Assembly (NCBI GenBank): GCA_019120675.1
Contig: DWUQ01000003.1
Span: 1-9,295 of the forward strand
Source: Candidatus Paenalcaligenes intestinipullorum
GTDB taxonomy: Bacteria > Pseudomonadota > Gammaproteobacteria > Burkholderiales > Burkholderiaceae_B
Reading direction: 5' to 3'
Length of the DNA: 9,295 nucleotides
Shown piece by piece: positions 1 to 6,232 of the stretch. Position 1 is the first letter of the stretch. Each line of letters begins with the position of its first letter. The notes under the pieces are model-generated. The model was given only the letters and a program-made list of their open reading frames with translations, was not told the origin of the DNA and searched no databases. The translations under genes were made by a program, and so were the position numbers.

Positions 1-896
1 GGGTGCACATTCACATCCACTGAGCTCGGTTCTAAGTCCAAATATAAAATATACCCAGGCTGTCGGTCCCCGTGCAGCACATCACGGTAGGCGTCCTTCA
101 GAGCACGCAGAATAGTACGATCCCGAACAAACCGCCCATTTACAAATAAAAACTGCGCTTTAGGGCGCGCACGCGCAAACGCAGGACGAATAATTAAGCC
201 ATTCAGGGCAATGTGCTCGTGCTGCGCTTCAACAGGGACGCTTTGAGTGAGGAATTCTTGGCCGAGCACATCCAAAACGCGTTGCGTAATGGGCCCACGG
301 CGCCAGTTTTTAATGGCGTTACCATTATGAAATAAGCGAAAATTGATTTCAGGCTGAGCTAGAGCAATGCGCTCAAGCGCGGTCACACAGTGCCCGAACT
401 CCGTTTGCTCGGTACGCATAAATTTGCGACGAGCTGGGATATGGTCGAATAATTGCCGTACATCGACGGTTGTGCCGACTTCACCACTGGCTGCTTGGGG
501 TTGCTCGCGACGTGCGCCCAATAGCTCCCAAGCGTGATCCGCTTCGGCTGTGCGCGAGCGCAAAGTAGTGTGTGCAACGGAGGCAATAGACGCCAACGCT
601 TCCCCTCTAAAGCCCATAGAGCCAACCGCTTCCAGCTCCTCTAGGTTGCGGATTTTGCTGGTGGCATGCTGGGTAAACGCTAAGGCAAGCTCGGCTGCAG
701 GAATACCATGCCCATCATCCGTGACCATAATACGCCGTATGCCGCCGCCCTCAAGACGCACCTCAATGGCACTGGCTCCAGCGTCTAGGGCATTTTCTAG
801 CAGTTCCTTTAGCACGGAGGCCGGCCGTTCAATGACCTCGCCCGCGGCAATTTGGCTGACTAATAAATCTGGGAGTTGGGCAATGGGTTGACGCAT
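1..896 (-). CDS. mutL: DNA mismatch repair protein MutL, N-terminal part (cut by window edge)
   Basis: MutL is the cytoplasmic GHKL-type ATPase that couples MutS mismatch recognition to strand removal. The visible 298 codons cover the ATPase module and the start of the transducer domain. Motifs seen by translating the minus strand are ELLENALDAGA (residues 31-41, with the catalytic Glu34 and Mg-binding Asn35), DDGHGI (60-65), the ATP-lid motif GFRGEALASI (95-104) and DVNVHP at the window edge. The C-terminal dimerisation domain lies outside. The ATG at 896-894 is fixed by an in-frame TAA three codons upstream. No convincing Shine-Dalgarno precedes it; the sequence just before is TTTTAAAAGCCT. 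mutL usually follows amiC directly in this cluster, but here hdeD and a dedA gene lie between. It is divergent from the dedA gene. Identification is certain; it is not a pseudogene as far as it can be read. Confidence 0.97.
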   Translation of the reverse strand, partial: MRQPIAQLPDLLVSQIAAGEVIERPASVLKELLENALDAGASAIEVRLEGGGIRRIMVTDDGHGIPAAELALAFTQHATSKIRNLEELEAVGSMGFRGEALASIASVAHTTLRSRTAEADHAWELLGARREQPQAASGEVGTTVDVRQLFDHIPARRKFMRTEQTEFGHCVTALERIALAQPEINFRLFHNGNAIKNWRRGPITQRVLDVLGQEFLTQSVPVEAQHEHIALNGLIIRPAFARARPKAQFLFVNGRFVRDRTILRALKDAYRDVLHGDRQPGYILYLDLEPSSVDVNVH

Positions 897-1071
897 AGGC
901 TTTTAAAAACAATGAATACGATAGTAACGACTGGAGGACACAATCTAGTGTATAACGTAGTGTCTTTGGCGAGTAGAGGCTGCTTACGACTGGCTACATC
1001 GCTCGTTTTAAAAACAGTTTTATACGTATGCACGATACGATGTCCCTTAACGTCTTAACCTTTCTTGTTGC

Positions 1072-1716
1072 ATGACTGAATTTTTCTCAATGATCCTCCA
1101 TATCGACCAAACCTTGGGTATCTGGGTCGAGCAATATGGCTTGTGGATTTACGCTATTTTATTCTTGATTATTTTTGGTGAAACTGGGCTCGTGGTCTTA
1201 CCGTTTCTGCCTGGCGACTCGTTGCTGTTTATAGCGGGGGCCTTCGGTGCAACAGGGCAGTTAAATCCGGTAGGGCTAGGTGTACTGTTGTTTGTTGCGG
1301 CGGTACTGGGCAATACGGTTAATTTTTATATTGGCCGCTATATTGGCCCAAAGGTATTTACTACAGAATCGCGGTTTTTAGATCGTAAGGCCTTAATTAA
1401 AACCCAAGCTTTCTACGAAAAACATGGTGGTAAAACACTGGTGTTGTCGCGGTTCTTGCCTGTGTTTCGTACCTTTGCTCCATTTGTAGCAGGCGTGGGC
1501 AACATGCCTGTCGCGCGTTTTCAGTTCTATAACTTTTTAGGAGCGTTGTTGTGGATAGGCGGTTTAATCACAGCGGGCTACTTTTTTGGCAATATCCCGA
1601 TTATTAAAGACCATTTAAATACCATTGTGCTGATTGGGATTAGTGCGGCAGCGTTGCCCGTACTGGGGGGGGTGGCTTGGAAATTTGTACGTGGGCGACT
1701 TAGCCCACGTCCCTAA
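1072..1716 (+). CDS. DedA family (SNARE-associated/VTT domain) inner-membrane protein
   Basis: A 214-residue polytopic membrane protein of the DedA family. Members are known as lipid-carrier transporters (undecaprenyl-phosphate recycling) and as YqjA/YghB-type proteins needed for membrane homeostasis. The family motif is clear: FGETGLVVLPFLPGDSLLF around residues 35-53 and SRFLPVFRTFAPFVAG around 126-141. Glu37, Asp49, Arg127 and Arg133 have the same spacing as the essential Glu39, Asp51, Arg130 and Arg136 of E. coli YqjA. Hydrophobic segments lie near 24-44, 50-60, 66-90, 130-172 and 183-203. The ATG at 1072 lacks a clear Shine-Dalgarno; the ATG at 1090 (Met7) is an alternative with none either. 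The gene is divergent from mutL and convergent with the HdeD-family gene. The exact DedA subfamily and substrate cannot be assigned here. Confidence 0.93.
   Translation: MTEFFSMILHIDQTLGIWVEQYGLWIYAILFLIIFGETGLVVLPFLPGDSLLFIAGAFGATGQLNPVGLGVLLFVAAVLGNTVNFYIGRYIGPKVFTTESRFLDRKALIKTQAFYEKHGGKTLVLSRFLPVFRTFAPFVAGVGNMPVARFQFYNFLGALLWIGGLITAGYFFGNIPIIKDHLNTIVLIGISAAALPVLGGVAWKFVRGRLSPRP
1689..1710. terminator. Perfect 8-bp inverted repeat inside the 3' end of dedA
   Basis: ACGTGGGC (1689-1696) and GCCCACGT (1703-1710) form a perfect stem with a 6-nt loop, just before the dedA stop codon at 1714-1716. The stem therefore encodes the C-terminal Arg-Gly-Arg-Leu-Ser-Pro-Arg tail. No T-run follows on the plus strand. 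On the minus strand the tail is ACAAATTT, so it could also end transcripts of the convergent hdeD-type gene. A role as terminator or 3'-end stabiliser is inferred. Confidence 0.5.
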
Positions 1717-1717
1717 T

Positions 1718-1751
1718 CCAAGCCGTATACGACGTGCGCGTTTAGGCTTGG
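1718..1751. terminator. 7-bp inverted repeat between convergent dedA and hdeD-type genes
   Basis: CCAAGCC (1718-1724) and GGCTTGG (1745-1751) are perfect complements around a 20-nt loop. They span the 25-bp gap between the dedA stop and the convergent stop at 1742-1744. There is no T-tract on either strand, so a bidirectional terminator role is plausible but not proven. Confidence 0.4.
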
Positions 1752-2302
1752 CGACTACGTAATGCTAAGCCTAACAGCAATACCGACCAGCCCTGAAATA
1801 ATAAATCCACACCTAAAATAATACCCAGTACCCAGAAGCTGTTGTCAGGCCAGCCTCCAGCAATAATTAACCCAACGATAAGCGTCAATAAGCCTGACAT
1901 CGCTAACCAACCTGCGCTTTGGGTGCTACGGTTTTGTAGCCACACCCAAATTCGGAAAGCCCCCGAGGCGATCAAGGTGGCCCCAAAGATTAACGTGAGG
2001 GTTGTCGCTCCAGCGATAGGGTAGGCAATGGCTAAAACACCTGCGACTAGGTATAAAAAACCACTTAAGCTCCATACCACGACCGATTGCCAACGCTTCG
2101 CTCCCCACGCATGCGCCAACTGTAAAACCCCTGCAATAGTAATCAGCACCCCTAACACATAGACGCTAGTCAGCGTGGCGGTAAACACATAGGTGCAAGC
2201 GATTAAGCCGAGCACAATCATGATTAGACCTAATGCCAACAGCCAACTAGGTTTAATATGAGCGGTACGCAATGCCGTAGGGGTTAATAACGGGTCAGCC
2301 AT
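1742..2302 (-). CDS. HdeD family (DUF308) membrane protein
   Basis: A 186-residue protein made almost entirely of hydrophobic segments (about 18-38, 44-66, 73-94, 97-121, 130-149 and 154-180), giving six predicted membrane helices. Its Gly-rich repeats resemble two three-helix halves, as in the HdeD/DUF308 family. In E. coli HdeD is linked to acid resistance at high cell density; the function of other members is largely unknown, so only the family is called. The ATG at 2302-2300 is supported by an AAAGGAG ribosome site (2309-2315) six bases upstream. It lies 58 bp downstream of amiC on the same strand and could be cotranscribed with it. It separates amiC from mutL, which are adjacent in many proteobacteria. 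Length and topology fit the family. Confidence 0.85.
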   Translation of the reverse strand: MADPLLTPTALRTAHIKPSWLLALGLIMIVLGLIACTYVFTATLTSVYVLGVLITIAGVLQLAHAWGAKRWQSVVVWSLSGFLYLVAGVLAIAYPIAGATTLTLIFGATLIASGAFRIWVWLQNRSTQSAGWLAMSGLLTLIVGLIIAGGWPDNSFWVLGIILGVDLLFQGWSVLLLGLALRSRQA

Positions 2303-2360
2303 GGAGTACTCCTTTACACGAGGTAAGGTTTAGTGACAGTCCAGCTGAAGCATAGCGAAA

Positions 2361-3719
2361 TTAACTGCGTTGTGCGAGTGCGGCGCCCGAATTAAAGTAA
2401 TCTTGGATACCGGTCAGCATGGCGCGTGCTAGCTTGTCTTGATGGCTGGGGCTATTTAGGAGCTTTTCTTCGTTTGGATTACTGATAAAGGCGGTTTCCA
2501 CCAAAATAGAAGGAATGTCCGGTGCCTTGAGTACAGCAAAGCCAGCGCGTTCAACTTGGCGTTTGTGCAAATGATTGATTTTGCCAATCTCGCCTAGTAT
2601 TCCTGAGCCCACTCGTACCGAATCATTAATTTGTGCTGCCGTCGATAAATCCAATAAAACTTGGGCTACTTGTTTGTTTTGGGCGCTGATATTAATGCCA
2701 CCCATGAGATCCGCTTGGTTTTCTTTGTTAGCCAGCCAGCGCGCGGCCGTACTGGTGGCGCCGTTTTGTGACAGGGCATATACCGATGAGCCTCGCGCAC
2801 TGGGTTTCACAAACGCATCGGCGTGGATGGAAATAAATAAATCCGCTTTGACGCGTCGGGCTTTCTGTACCCGAACCCCAAGCGGAACGAAAAAGTCCCC
2901 ATCTCGAGTCAGGTAAGCGCGCATATTGGGCTGGGCATCAATCAGGCGCTTTAGGCGCTGAGCGATTTGTAAGACTACGGTTTTTTCTTTGCTGCCGCTT
3001 GGGCCAATGGCACCGGGATCCTCGCCGCCATGACCGGGATCAAGGGCAATTAAAATAGGGCGGTTGATGCCGGGGCGTTGATGCACCTCGGGAACCGGTG
3101 GGGCGCTAGGGCGCTTGGTGATTTTAGGAGCCTCTTGGCCACGTACGGTGGGCACAGGAGCATTGGGTTGGCTTTGTGCCAGGTTGGCTAAAACTTCGGC
3201 TAAGGGATCATCATCGCCTGCTTTTTGTAAGGCCATTAGAGGATCCGGAGCCACACGCGGGTACAGATCCACAACCAAACGGTACTTGTATTCGCCGATA
3301 GGCTTGAGAGTAAACAGCTGCGGGGCAATCGGTTGTTTGAGATCCAATACTAAACGCACCACATTAGGACGGTTTTGGCCAATTCGTACTGCGGCAATAT
3401 ACGGGTCGTTGGATTGGACCTTAGACACCAGCTCGTTGAGAGCGGAGTTAATGGTTAGCCCTTCGATATCCACCACCATGCGGTGGGGGTTTTCAAGGGT
3501 GAAGTGCTCCGCCTTGAGCTCGCTGTCCATTTCAAGTGTAATGCGGGTGTACTCGTCAGCCGGCCACGTACGCACCGCCACAATGGAGCTGGCCTGTGCA
3601 AGGCGAGGCACCACTGGCAGCAGCATGAGCGTGGTGGCAGAGGTAACGAGTTGGCGTCGTCTTAGACTGAATCGTGAGAGTTTATTGTGTGCAGCGCAGC
3701 ATTTACATGTTCGAGCCAT
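2361..3719 (-). CDS. amiC: N-acetylmuramoyl-L-alanine amidase AmiC, Tat-exported
   Basis: A periplasmic zinc amidase that cleaves the bond between N-acetylmuramic acid and the stem-peptide L-Ala to split septal peptidoglycan during division. The 452 residues begin with a Tat signal (SLRRRQLV at 18-25, a hydrophobic stretch near 26-36, and an AQA end at 41-43). An AMIN domain for septal targeting follows at about 45-153, then a Pro-rich linker at about 155-220 and an Amidase_3 domain at about 221-445. Zinc and catalytic residues are visible: His230 (DPGHGG), Glu245 (SKEKT), His299 (ISIHADA) and Glu408 (LVETAF). The ATG at 3719 has an AAGGG site six bases upstream. No later start would keep the twin arginines, so the 58-bp overlap with tsaE is real. 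The n-region MARTCKCCAAH carries three cysteines, which is unusual. E. coli AmiA and AmiC are also Tat substrates. Confidence 0.95.
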   Translation of the reverse strand: MARTCKCCAAHNKLSRFSLRRRQLVTSATTLMLLPVVPRLAQASSIVAVRTWPADEYTRITLEMDSELKAEHFTLENPHRMVVDIEGLTINSALNELVSKVQSNDPYIAAVRIGQNRPNVVRLVLDLKQPIAPQLFTLKPIGEYKYRLVVDLYPRVAPDPLMALQKAGDDDPLAEVLANLAQSQPNAPVPTVRGQEAPKITKRPSAPPVPEVHQRPGINRPILIALDPGHGGEDPGAIGPSGSKEKTVVLQIAQRLKRLIDAQPNMRAYLTRDGDFFVPLGVRVQKARRVKADLFISIHADAFVKPSARGSSVYALSQNGATSTAARWLANKENQADLMGGINISAQNKQVAQVLLDLSTAAQINDSVRVGSGILGEIGKINHLHKRQVERAGFAVLKAPDIPSILVETAFISNPNEEKLLNSPSHQDKLARAMLTGIQDYFNSGAALAQRS

Positions 3720-4210
3720 AGATTTCCCTTATCGCTGTACGCCGAGAGGGTCAGGTACCGGCCAGGTTCGTGATAATCCAGCTGAATGGTTAGATCGGGT
3801 GAAGGCAAAAGGTTAGCTGCCTTTTCAGGCCATTCTATAAGTACCACAGCTTGTTTTTCGTAAAGAATATCACGAAAGCCCGCGTCTAGCCATTCTCTGG
3901 GGTCGTTAAAACGATAAAAATCAAGGTGATAGGCCGTAAAGCTAGAAAGTTTGTAGCTTTCTACCAAACCATAACTTGGGCTTTTAATACGACCACTCAC
4001 CCCCAGTTTGCGCAAGAAAGCGCGAGTAAAACTGGTTTTGCCCGCACCGAGATCGCCCTGCAAGTAAAAGATGCCCGCTGTGGGGGAGGCAGAGTTGTCC
4101 ACTTGGGGAGCACGAGCCTCCACTTGGGTGGCCAGCAGCTCAGCGATCTGCGCGGTAACCGTTTCGTCAGCGGCATACAGGCGCAGCGAGTTTAAAATAG
4201 GAGCAGACAT
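3662..4210 (-). CDS. tsaE: tRNA t6A biosynthesis ATPase TsaE
   Basis: TsaE is the P-loop ATPase that works with TsaB, TsaC and TsaD to make N6-threonylcarbamoyladenosine at position 37 of ANN-decoding tRNAs. The 182-residue product shows the Walker A motif GDLGAGKT (52-59), the switch-like SPSYGLVESY (77-86), HLDFYR (95-100) and the conserved EWPEK (126-130). It is longer than the roughly 150-residue E. coli protein. The extra length is an insert before Walker A (about 30-45) and a C-terminal tail that overlaps the start of amiC. The ATG at 4210-4208 gives the expected N-terminus before the P-loop. tsaE followed by amiC and mutL is a widespread proteobacterial order. xerD lies upstream on the same strand, 201 bp away. 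Confidence 0.95.
   Translation of the reverse strand: MSAPILNSLRLYAADETVTAQIAELLATQVEARAPQVDNSASPTAGIFYLQGDLGAGKTSFTRAFLRKLGVSGRIKSPSYGLVESYKLSSFTAYHLDFYRFNDPREWLDAGFRDILYEKQAVVLIEWPEKAANLLPSPDLTIQLDYHEPGRYLTLSAYSDKGNLWLEHVNAALHTINSHDSV
3726..3730 (-). promoter_or_regulatory. Ribosome binding site deciding the amiC start
   Basis: On the minus strand AAGGG is followed by six bases and then the ATG at 3719-3717. It lies inside tsaE. It supports the upstream start that keeps the whole Tat signal and makes the 58-bp overlap with tsaE genuine. Confidence 0.65.
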
Positions 4211-4214
4211 ACGG

Positions 4215-4379
4215 ATGATCGATTCAGAGATAACGATAAGCGTTCATCATAAACGTATTTACGAGCTGCTGCGAGTCAGTACAGTCAAAGGGCCGTCCTG
4301 TTGCTGCGGTAACGGCTCTCAGAATGAAGGGGCAATGGGCTTAATGACGTTGTTGAATAGGCTTAGCGATGAGCCTTAA
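4215..4379 (+). CDS. Possible small ORF, 54 residues, between tsaE and xerD (doubtful)
   Basis: The gap between xerD and tsaE contains one plus-strand ORF, from ATG 4215 to TAA 4377-4379, divergent from tsaE. The product is not recognised; it contains a Cys triplet (SCCCGNG) and ends in LMTLLNRLSDEP. An AGGAG lies 11 bases upstream of the ATG, inside the tsaE antisense strand, which is a rather long spacing. There is no signal peptide and no membrane helix. The coding evidence is weak: an ORF this short can arise by chance. The 8-bp hairpin at 4289-4319 falls inside it, which fits non-coding sequence equally well. Listed because it is the only content seen in this interval. Confidence 0.15.
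   Translation: MIDSEITISVHHKRIYELLRVSTVKGPSCCCGNGSQNEGAMGLMTLLNRLSDEP
4289..4319. repeat. Hairpin in the tsaE-xerD gap
   Basis: AGGGCCGT (4289-4296) and ACGGCTCT (4312-4319) pair over 8 bp with one G-T wobble as plus-strand RNA, around a 15-nt loop. On the minus strand the wobble becomes an A-C mismatch. No T-run follows on either strand. It could contribute to ending xerD transcripts or be fortuitous. Confidence 0.35.
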
Positions 4380-4411
4380 GGAGAAGGCAGATATGAAGCG
4401 GCAAGTGTACG

Positions 4412-5308
4412 TTAGGCGCGTGGGTGATGCTTAGCATGCAGTGCTTTGAGACGCTCGCGAGCCACGTGGGTGTAGATTTGCGTGGTGGAAATATCGCTGT
4501 GGCCCAACAACAGCTGGACCACGCGCAAGTCTGCGCCATGATTCAGTAAATGCGTGGCAAAGGCATGGCGCACCACGTGAGGGGAAAGAGGCGCTTGAAT
4601 GTGAGCCAGCTTGGCGTATTTTTTTATCAAAAGCCAAAACGCTTGTCGCGTCATGGGGCCTCCACGGCCCGTCACAAACACATAATCACTTTGCTTGGTG
4701 AGCAAGAGTTCGTTGCGGGCACCGCTAAAGTACGCCTGTAAAGCGGCTTGTGCCGCTTCGCCCAAGGGCACTAAGCGATCTTTACCCCCTTTGCCTTCGA
4801 CCACATGAATCACGCCATCGTTTAAACGTAAAGCGGGTAATTGCAACAGCACCAATTCGCTGACACGCAGCCCTGTAGCGTAAAGCGTTTCGAGCATGGC
4901 ACGATCACGTACCCCTAGGGCCGTATCAAGAGGGGGGGCGGTGAGCAACGCCTCGACTTGTGCCTCGCTAAGCGTATGCGGGGTGCGCTGAGGTGAGCGT
5001 AGGGTTTTGAGTTGATCGCAAGGGTTCTGAGCACAATAACGGCGCGACACCGCCCAAGCATAAAATTTTCGTAGCGTTGCTAAACGACGATTCAACGTAC
5101 TGCGTTTGAGTGCTTGTTGAGACGCGTCGGCCAACCAGTCACTAAAGGTCTCGCGTGACACCTCCAAAAGCCCCAGCGGTTGAGTCGTTAACCAAAGCTG
5201 AAAGCGGGTTAGGTCTTGGCGATACGCTTGTAGTGTATTGGCGGCCAAGCCGTCTTCGAGCCAACAGTTTTCAATAAACGCATCGATTAACTCAGGATCG
5301 GACATCAT
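4412..5308 (-). CDS. xerD: Site-specific tyrosine recombinase XerD
   Basis: XerD acts with XerC at the dif site, under FtsK control, to resolve chromosome dimers before division. With the start at 5308 the protein is 298 residues, the same as E. coli XerD, and its catalytic residues fall at Arg148, His244, Arg247, His270 and nucleophile Tyr279, identical to E. coli numbering. Other motifs are ATGLRVSELV (144-153), the GKGGKDR loop with the active-site Lys (172-178) and LGHSDISTTQIYTHV (268-282). The N-terminal SAM-like core-binding domain (LIDAFIENCWLEDGLAANT) is XerD-like. An AAGGA site eight bases upstream of the 5308 ATG supports this start. The in-frame ATG at 5317 overlaps that site and is less likely. 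It is transcribed divergently from modA. The assignment to XerD rather than XerC is firm. Confidence 0.95.
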   Translation of the reverse strand: MMSDPELIDAFIENCWLEDGLAANTLQAYRQDLTRFQLWLTTQPLGLLEVSRETFSDWLADASQQALKRSTLNRRLATLRKFYAWAVSRRYCAQNPCDQLKTLRSPQRTPHTLSEAQVEALLTAPPLDTALGVRDRAMLETLYATGLRVSELVLLQLPALRLNDGVIHVVEGKGGKDRLVPLGEAAQAALQAYFSGARNELLLTKQSDYVFVTGRGGPMTRQAFWLLIKKYAKLAHIQAPLSPHVVRHAFATHLLNHGADLRVVQLLLGHSDISTTQIYTHVARERLKALHAKHHPRA

Positions 5309-5316
5309 GGTTTGCA

Positions 5317-5321
5317 TCCTT
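5317..5321 (-). promoter_or_regulatory. Ribosome binding site deciding the xerD start
   Basis: AAGGA on the minus strand lies eight bases before the ATG at 5308-5306. It touches the alternative ATG at 5317, making that start unusable with this site. The resulting length and catalytic-residue numbering match E. coli XerD exactly. Confidence 0.6.
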
Positions 5322-5374
5322 AGTTATAAAGAATGGTGATAGGTAATAAAAATCTAGTGCTTAAGCAGGGTGGA

Positions 5375-5404
5375 TTGCTATCGGTATATAGGTATATATA
5401 TAAT
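5375..5404 (+). promoter_or_regulatory. Predicted sigma-70 promoter of modABC
   Basis: TTGCTA at 5375-5380 serves as a -35 box and a perfect TATAAT at 5399-5404 as the -10 box, with 18 bp between them. The expected start is near 5411, leaving a short leader of about 23 bases before modA. The ModE-type operator covers the spacer and the -10 box. Predicted from sequence only. Confidence 0.6.
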
Positions 5405-5405
5405 G
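5382..5405. promoter_or_regulatory. ModE operator (Mo-box) upstream of modA
   Basis: CGGTATATA (5382-5390), a 6-bp spacer, then TATATAATG (5397-5405) form a 24-bp inverted repeat. The known ModE consensus is CGTTATATA-spacer-TATATAACG, and each half-site here differs from it by one base. The 9-6-9 layout equals that of the E. coli modA operator. It overlaps the predicted -10 box of modA, so molybdate-loaded ModE would block transcription. The modE gene is in the same cluster. Confidence 0.8.
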
Positions 5406-5423
5406 TGTTTCTAACGTTTAGAT

Positions 5424-5429
5424 AGGAGG
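5424..5429 (+). promoter_or_regulatory. Strong ribosome binding site of modA
   Basis: AGGAGG sits five bases upstream of the modA ATG (5435-5437). It is the best Shine-Dalgarno in the window and fits a periplasmic binding protein needed in excess over its permease. modB, by contrast, has only a weak site. Confidence 0.75.
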
Positions 5430-5434
5430 ACACC

Positions 5435-6211
5435 ATGAAGCACACATCTTATTCGATTTTCAAAAAATGGTTTGCTGCCGCCGCTGTGGCGTCAGCGTTT
5501 GCCTTATCTGCAACCACTCATGCAGCAGACTTGACGGTGTCCGCTGCTGCTAGCCTCACTAACGCCTTCGAAGAGGTTGGTGCAGCGTTTGCAGCCAAGC
5601 AAAAGGACACTGAAGTGGTGAATAGCTTTGCCGCTTCCGATGTGTTGCTTCAGCAAATTATCAGTGGTGCTCCAGTAGACGTGTTTGCCTCGGCTGACCA
5701 AAAGGCCATGGACAAAGCCGTCGAAGCGGATGTCGTCGAAGCCGATACGCGTGTTAACTTCGTACAAAACGAAGTGGTATTGATTGTACCCAACGATAAT
5801 CCCCGCAATATTACCGGTTTAGAGTCCCTCAAAAACAAAGACGTCACTTCTATTGCTTTAGGTAACCCCGCTTCAGTGCCTGTGGGTCGTTATACCCAAG
5901 GCGCACTTGAAAAGGCTGGCGAGTGGGACACCGTCAAAAAGCACGAAGTGCTGGGTGAAAACGTTCGTCAGGTGCTCGATTACGTGAGCCGTGGTGAGGT
6001 GGATGCAGGATTTGTGTTTGCCACCGATGCCGCTGCTGCCAAAGACAAGGTCAAAGTAATCGAAACCCTAGAAACGGTTACCCCCGTTACGTATCCCATC
6101 GCCGTGGTCAAGCGTGATGGCGTCAACAGTACTGCGCAAGCGTACATCGACTTTGTCTTGTCCGAGGAAGGCCAAGATATCCTCGCTAAATACGGTTTTG
6201 CCAAACCTTAA
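5435..6211 (+). CDS. modA: Periplasmic molybdate-binding protein ModA
   Basis: ModA captures molybdate (and tungstate) in the periplasm and delivers it to ModBC. The 258-residue precursor has a Sec signal peptide: KK at 10-11, a hydrophobic core at about 12-27, and probable cleavage after THA at residue 30. The mature part shows the family signature SAAASLTNAF (36-45), NSFAASDVLL (63-72), APVDVFASADQKAMD (79-93), LGNPASVPVGRY (142-153) and ENVRQVLDYV (175-184). Ligand positions by comparison with E. coli ModA are Ser40, Ser68, the ASV segment near 146-148 and Val177. The E. coli Tyr170 ligand corresponds to Phe195 in GFVFATDA, so one oxyanion contact is probably lost. It is the first gene of modABC, driven by a promoter overlapped by a ModE operator, and modB follows after 21 bp. 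Confidence 0.96.
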   Translation: MKHTSYSIFKKWFAAAAVASAFALSATTHAADLTVSAAASLTNAFEEVGAAFAAKQKDTEVVNSFAASDVLLQQIISGAPVDVFASADQKAMDKAVEADVVEADTRVNFVQNEVVLIVPNDNPRNITGLESLKNKDVTSIALGNPASVPVGRYTQGALEKAGEWDTVKKHEVLGENVRQVLDYVSRGEVDAGFVFATDAAAAKDKVKVIETLETVTPVTYPIAVVKRDGVNSTAQAYIDFVLSEEGQDILAKYGFAKP

Positions 6212-6232
6212 TCATTAATATTGAAGTAAATT

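Noticed and set aside
550..891. A 113-codon plus-strand ORF antisense to mutL
   Set aside because: The opposite strand encodes all conserved MutL ATPase motifs; this frame is its shadow.
2303..2312. Perfect palindrome GGAGTACTCC directly before the HdeD-family start
   Set aside because: It has no loop and overlaps the Shine-Dalgarno, whose AGGAG creates half of it; coincidence is the simpler explanation.
3115..3816. A 233-codon plus-strand ORF antisense to amiC and the end of tsaE
   Set aside because: It mirrors two well-supported genes, its product has low-complexity Ser/Arg/Gly composition typical of antisense frames, and no family is recognisable.
5391..5404. TA-dinucleotide tract as a simple repeat
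   Set aside because: It is part of the ModE operator and -10 box rather than an independent microsatellite.
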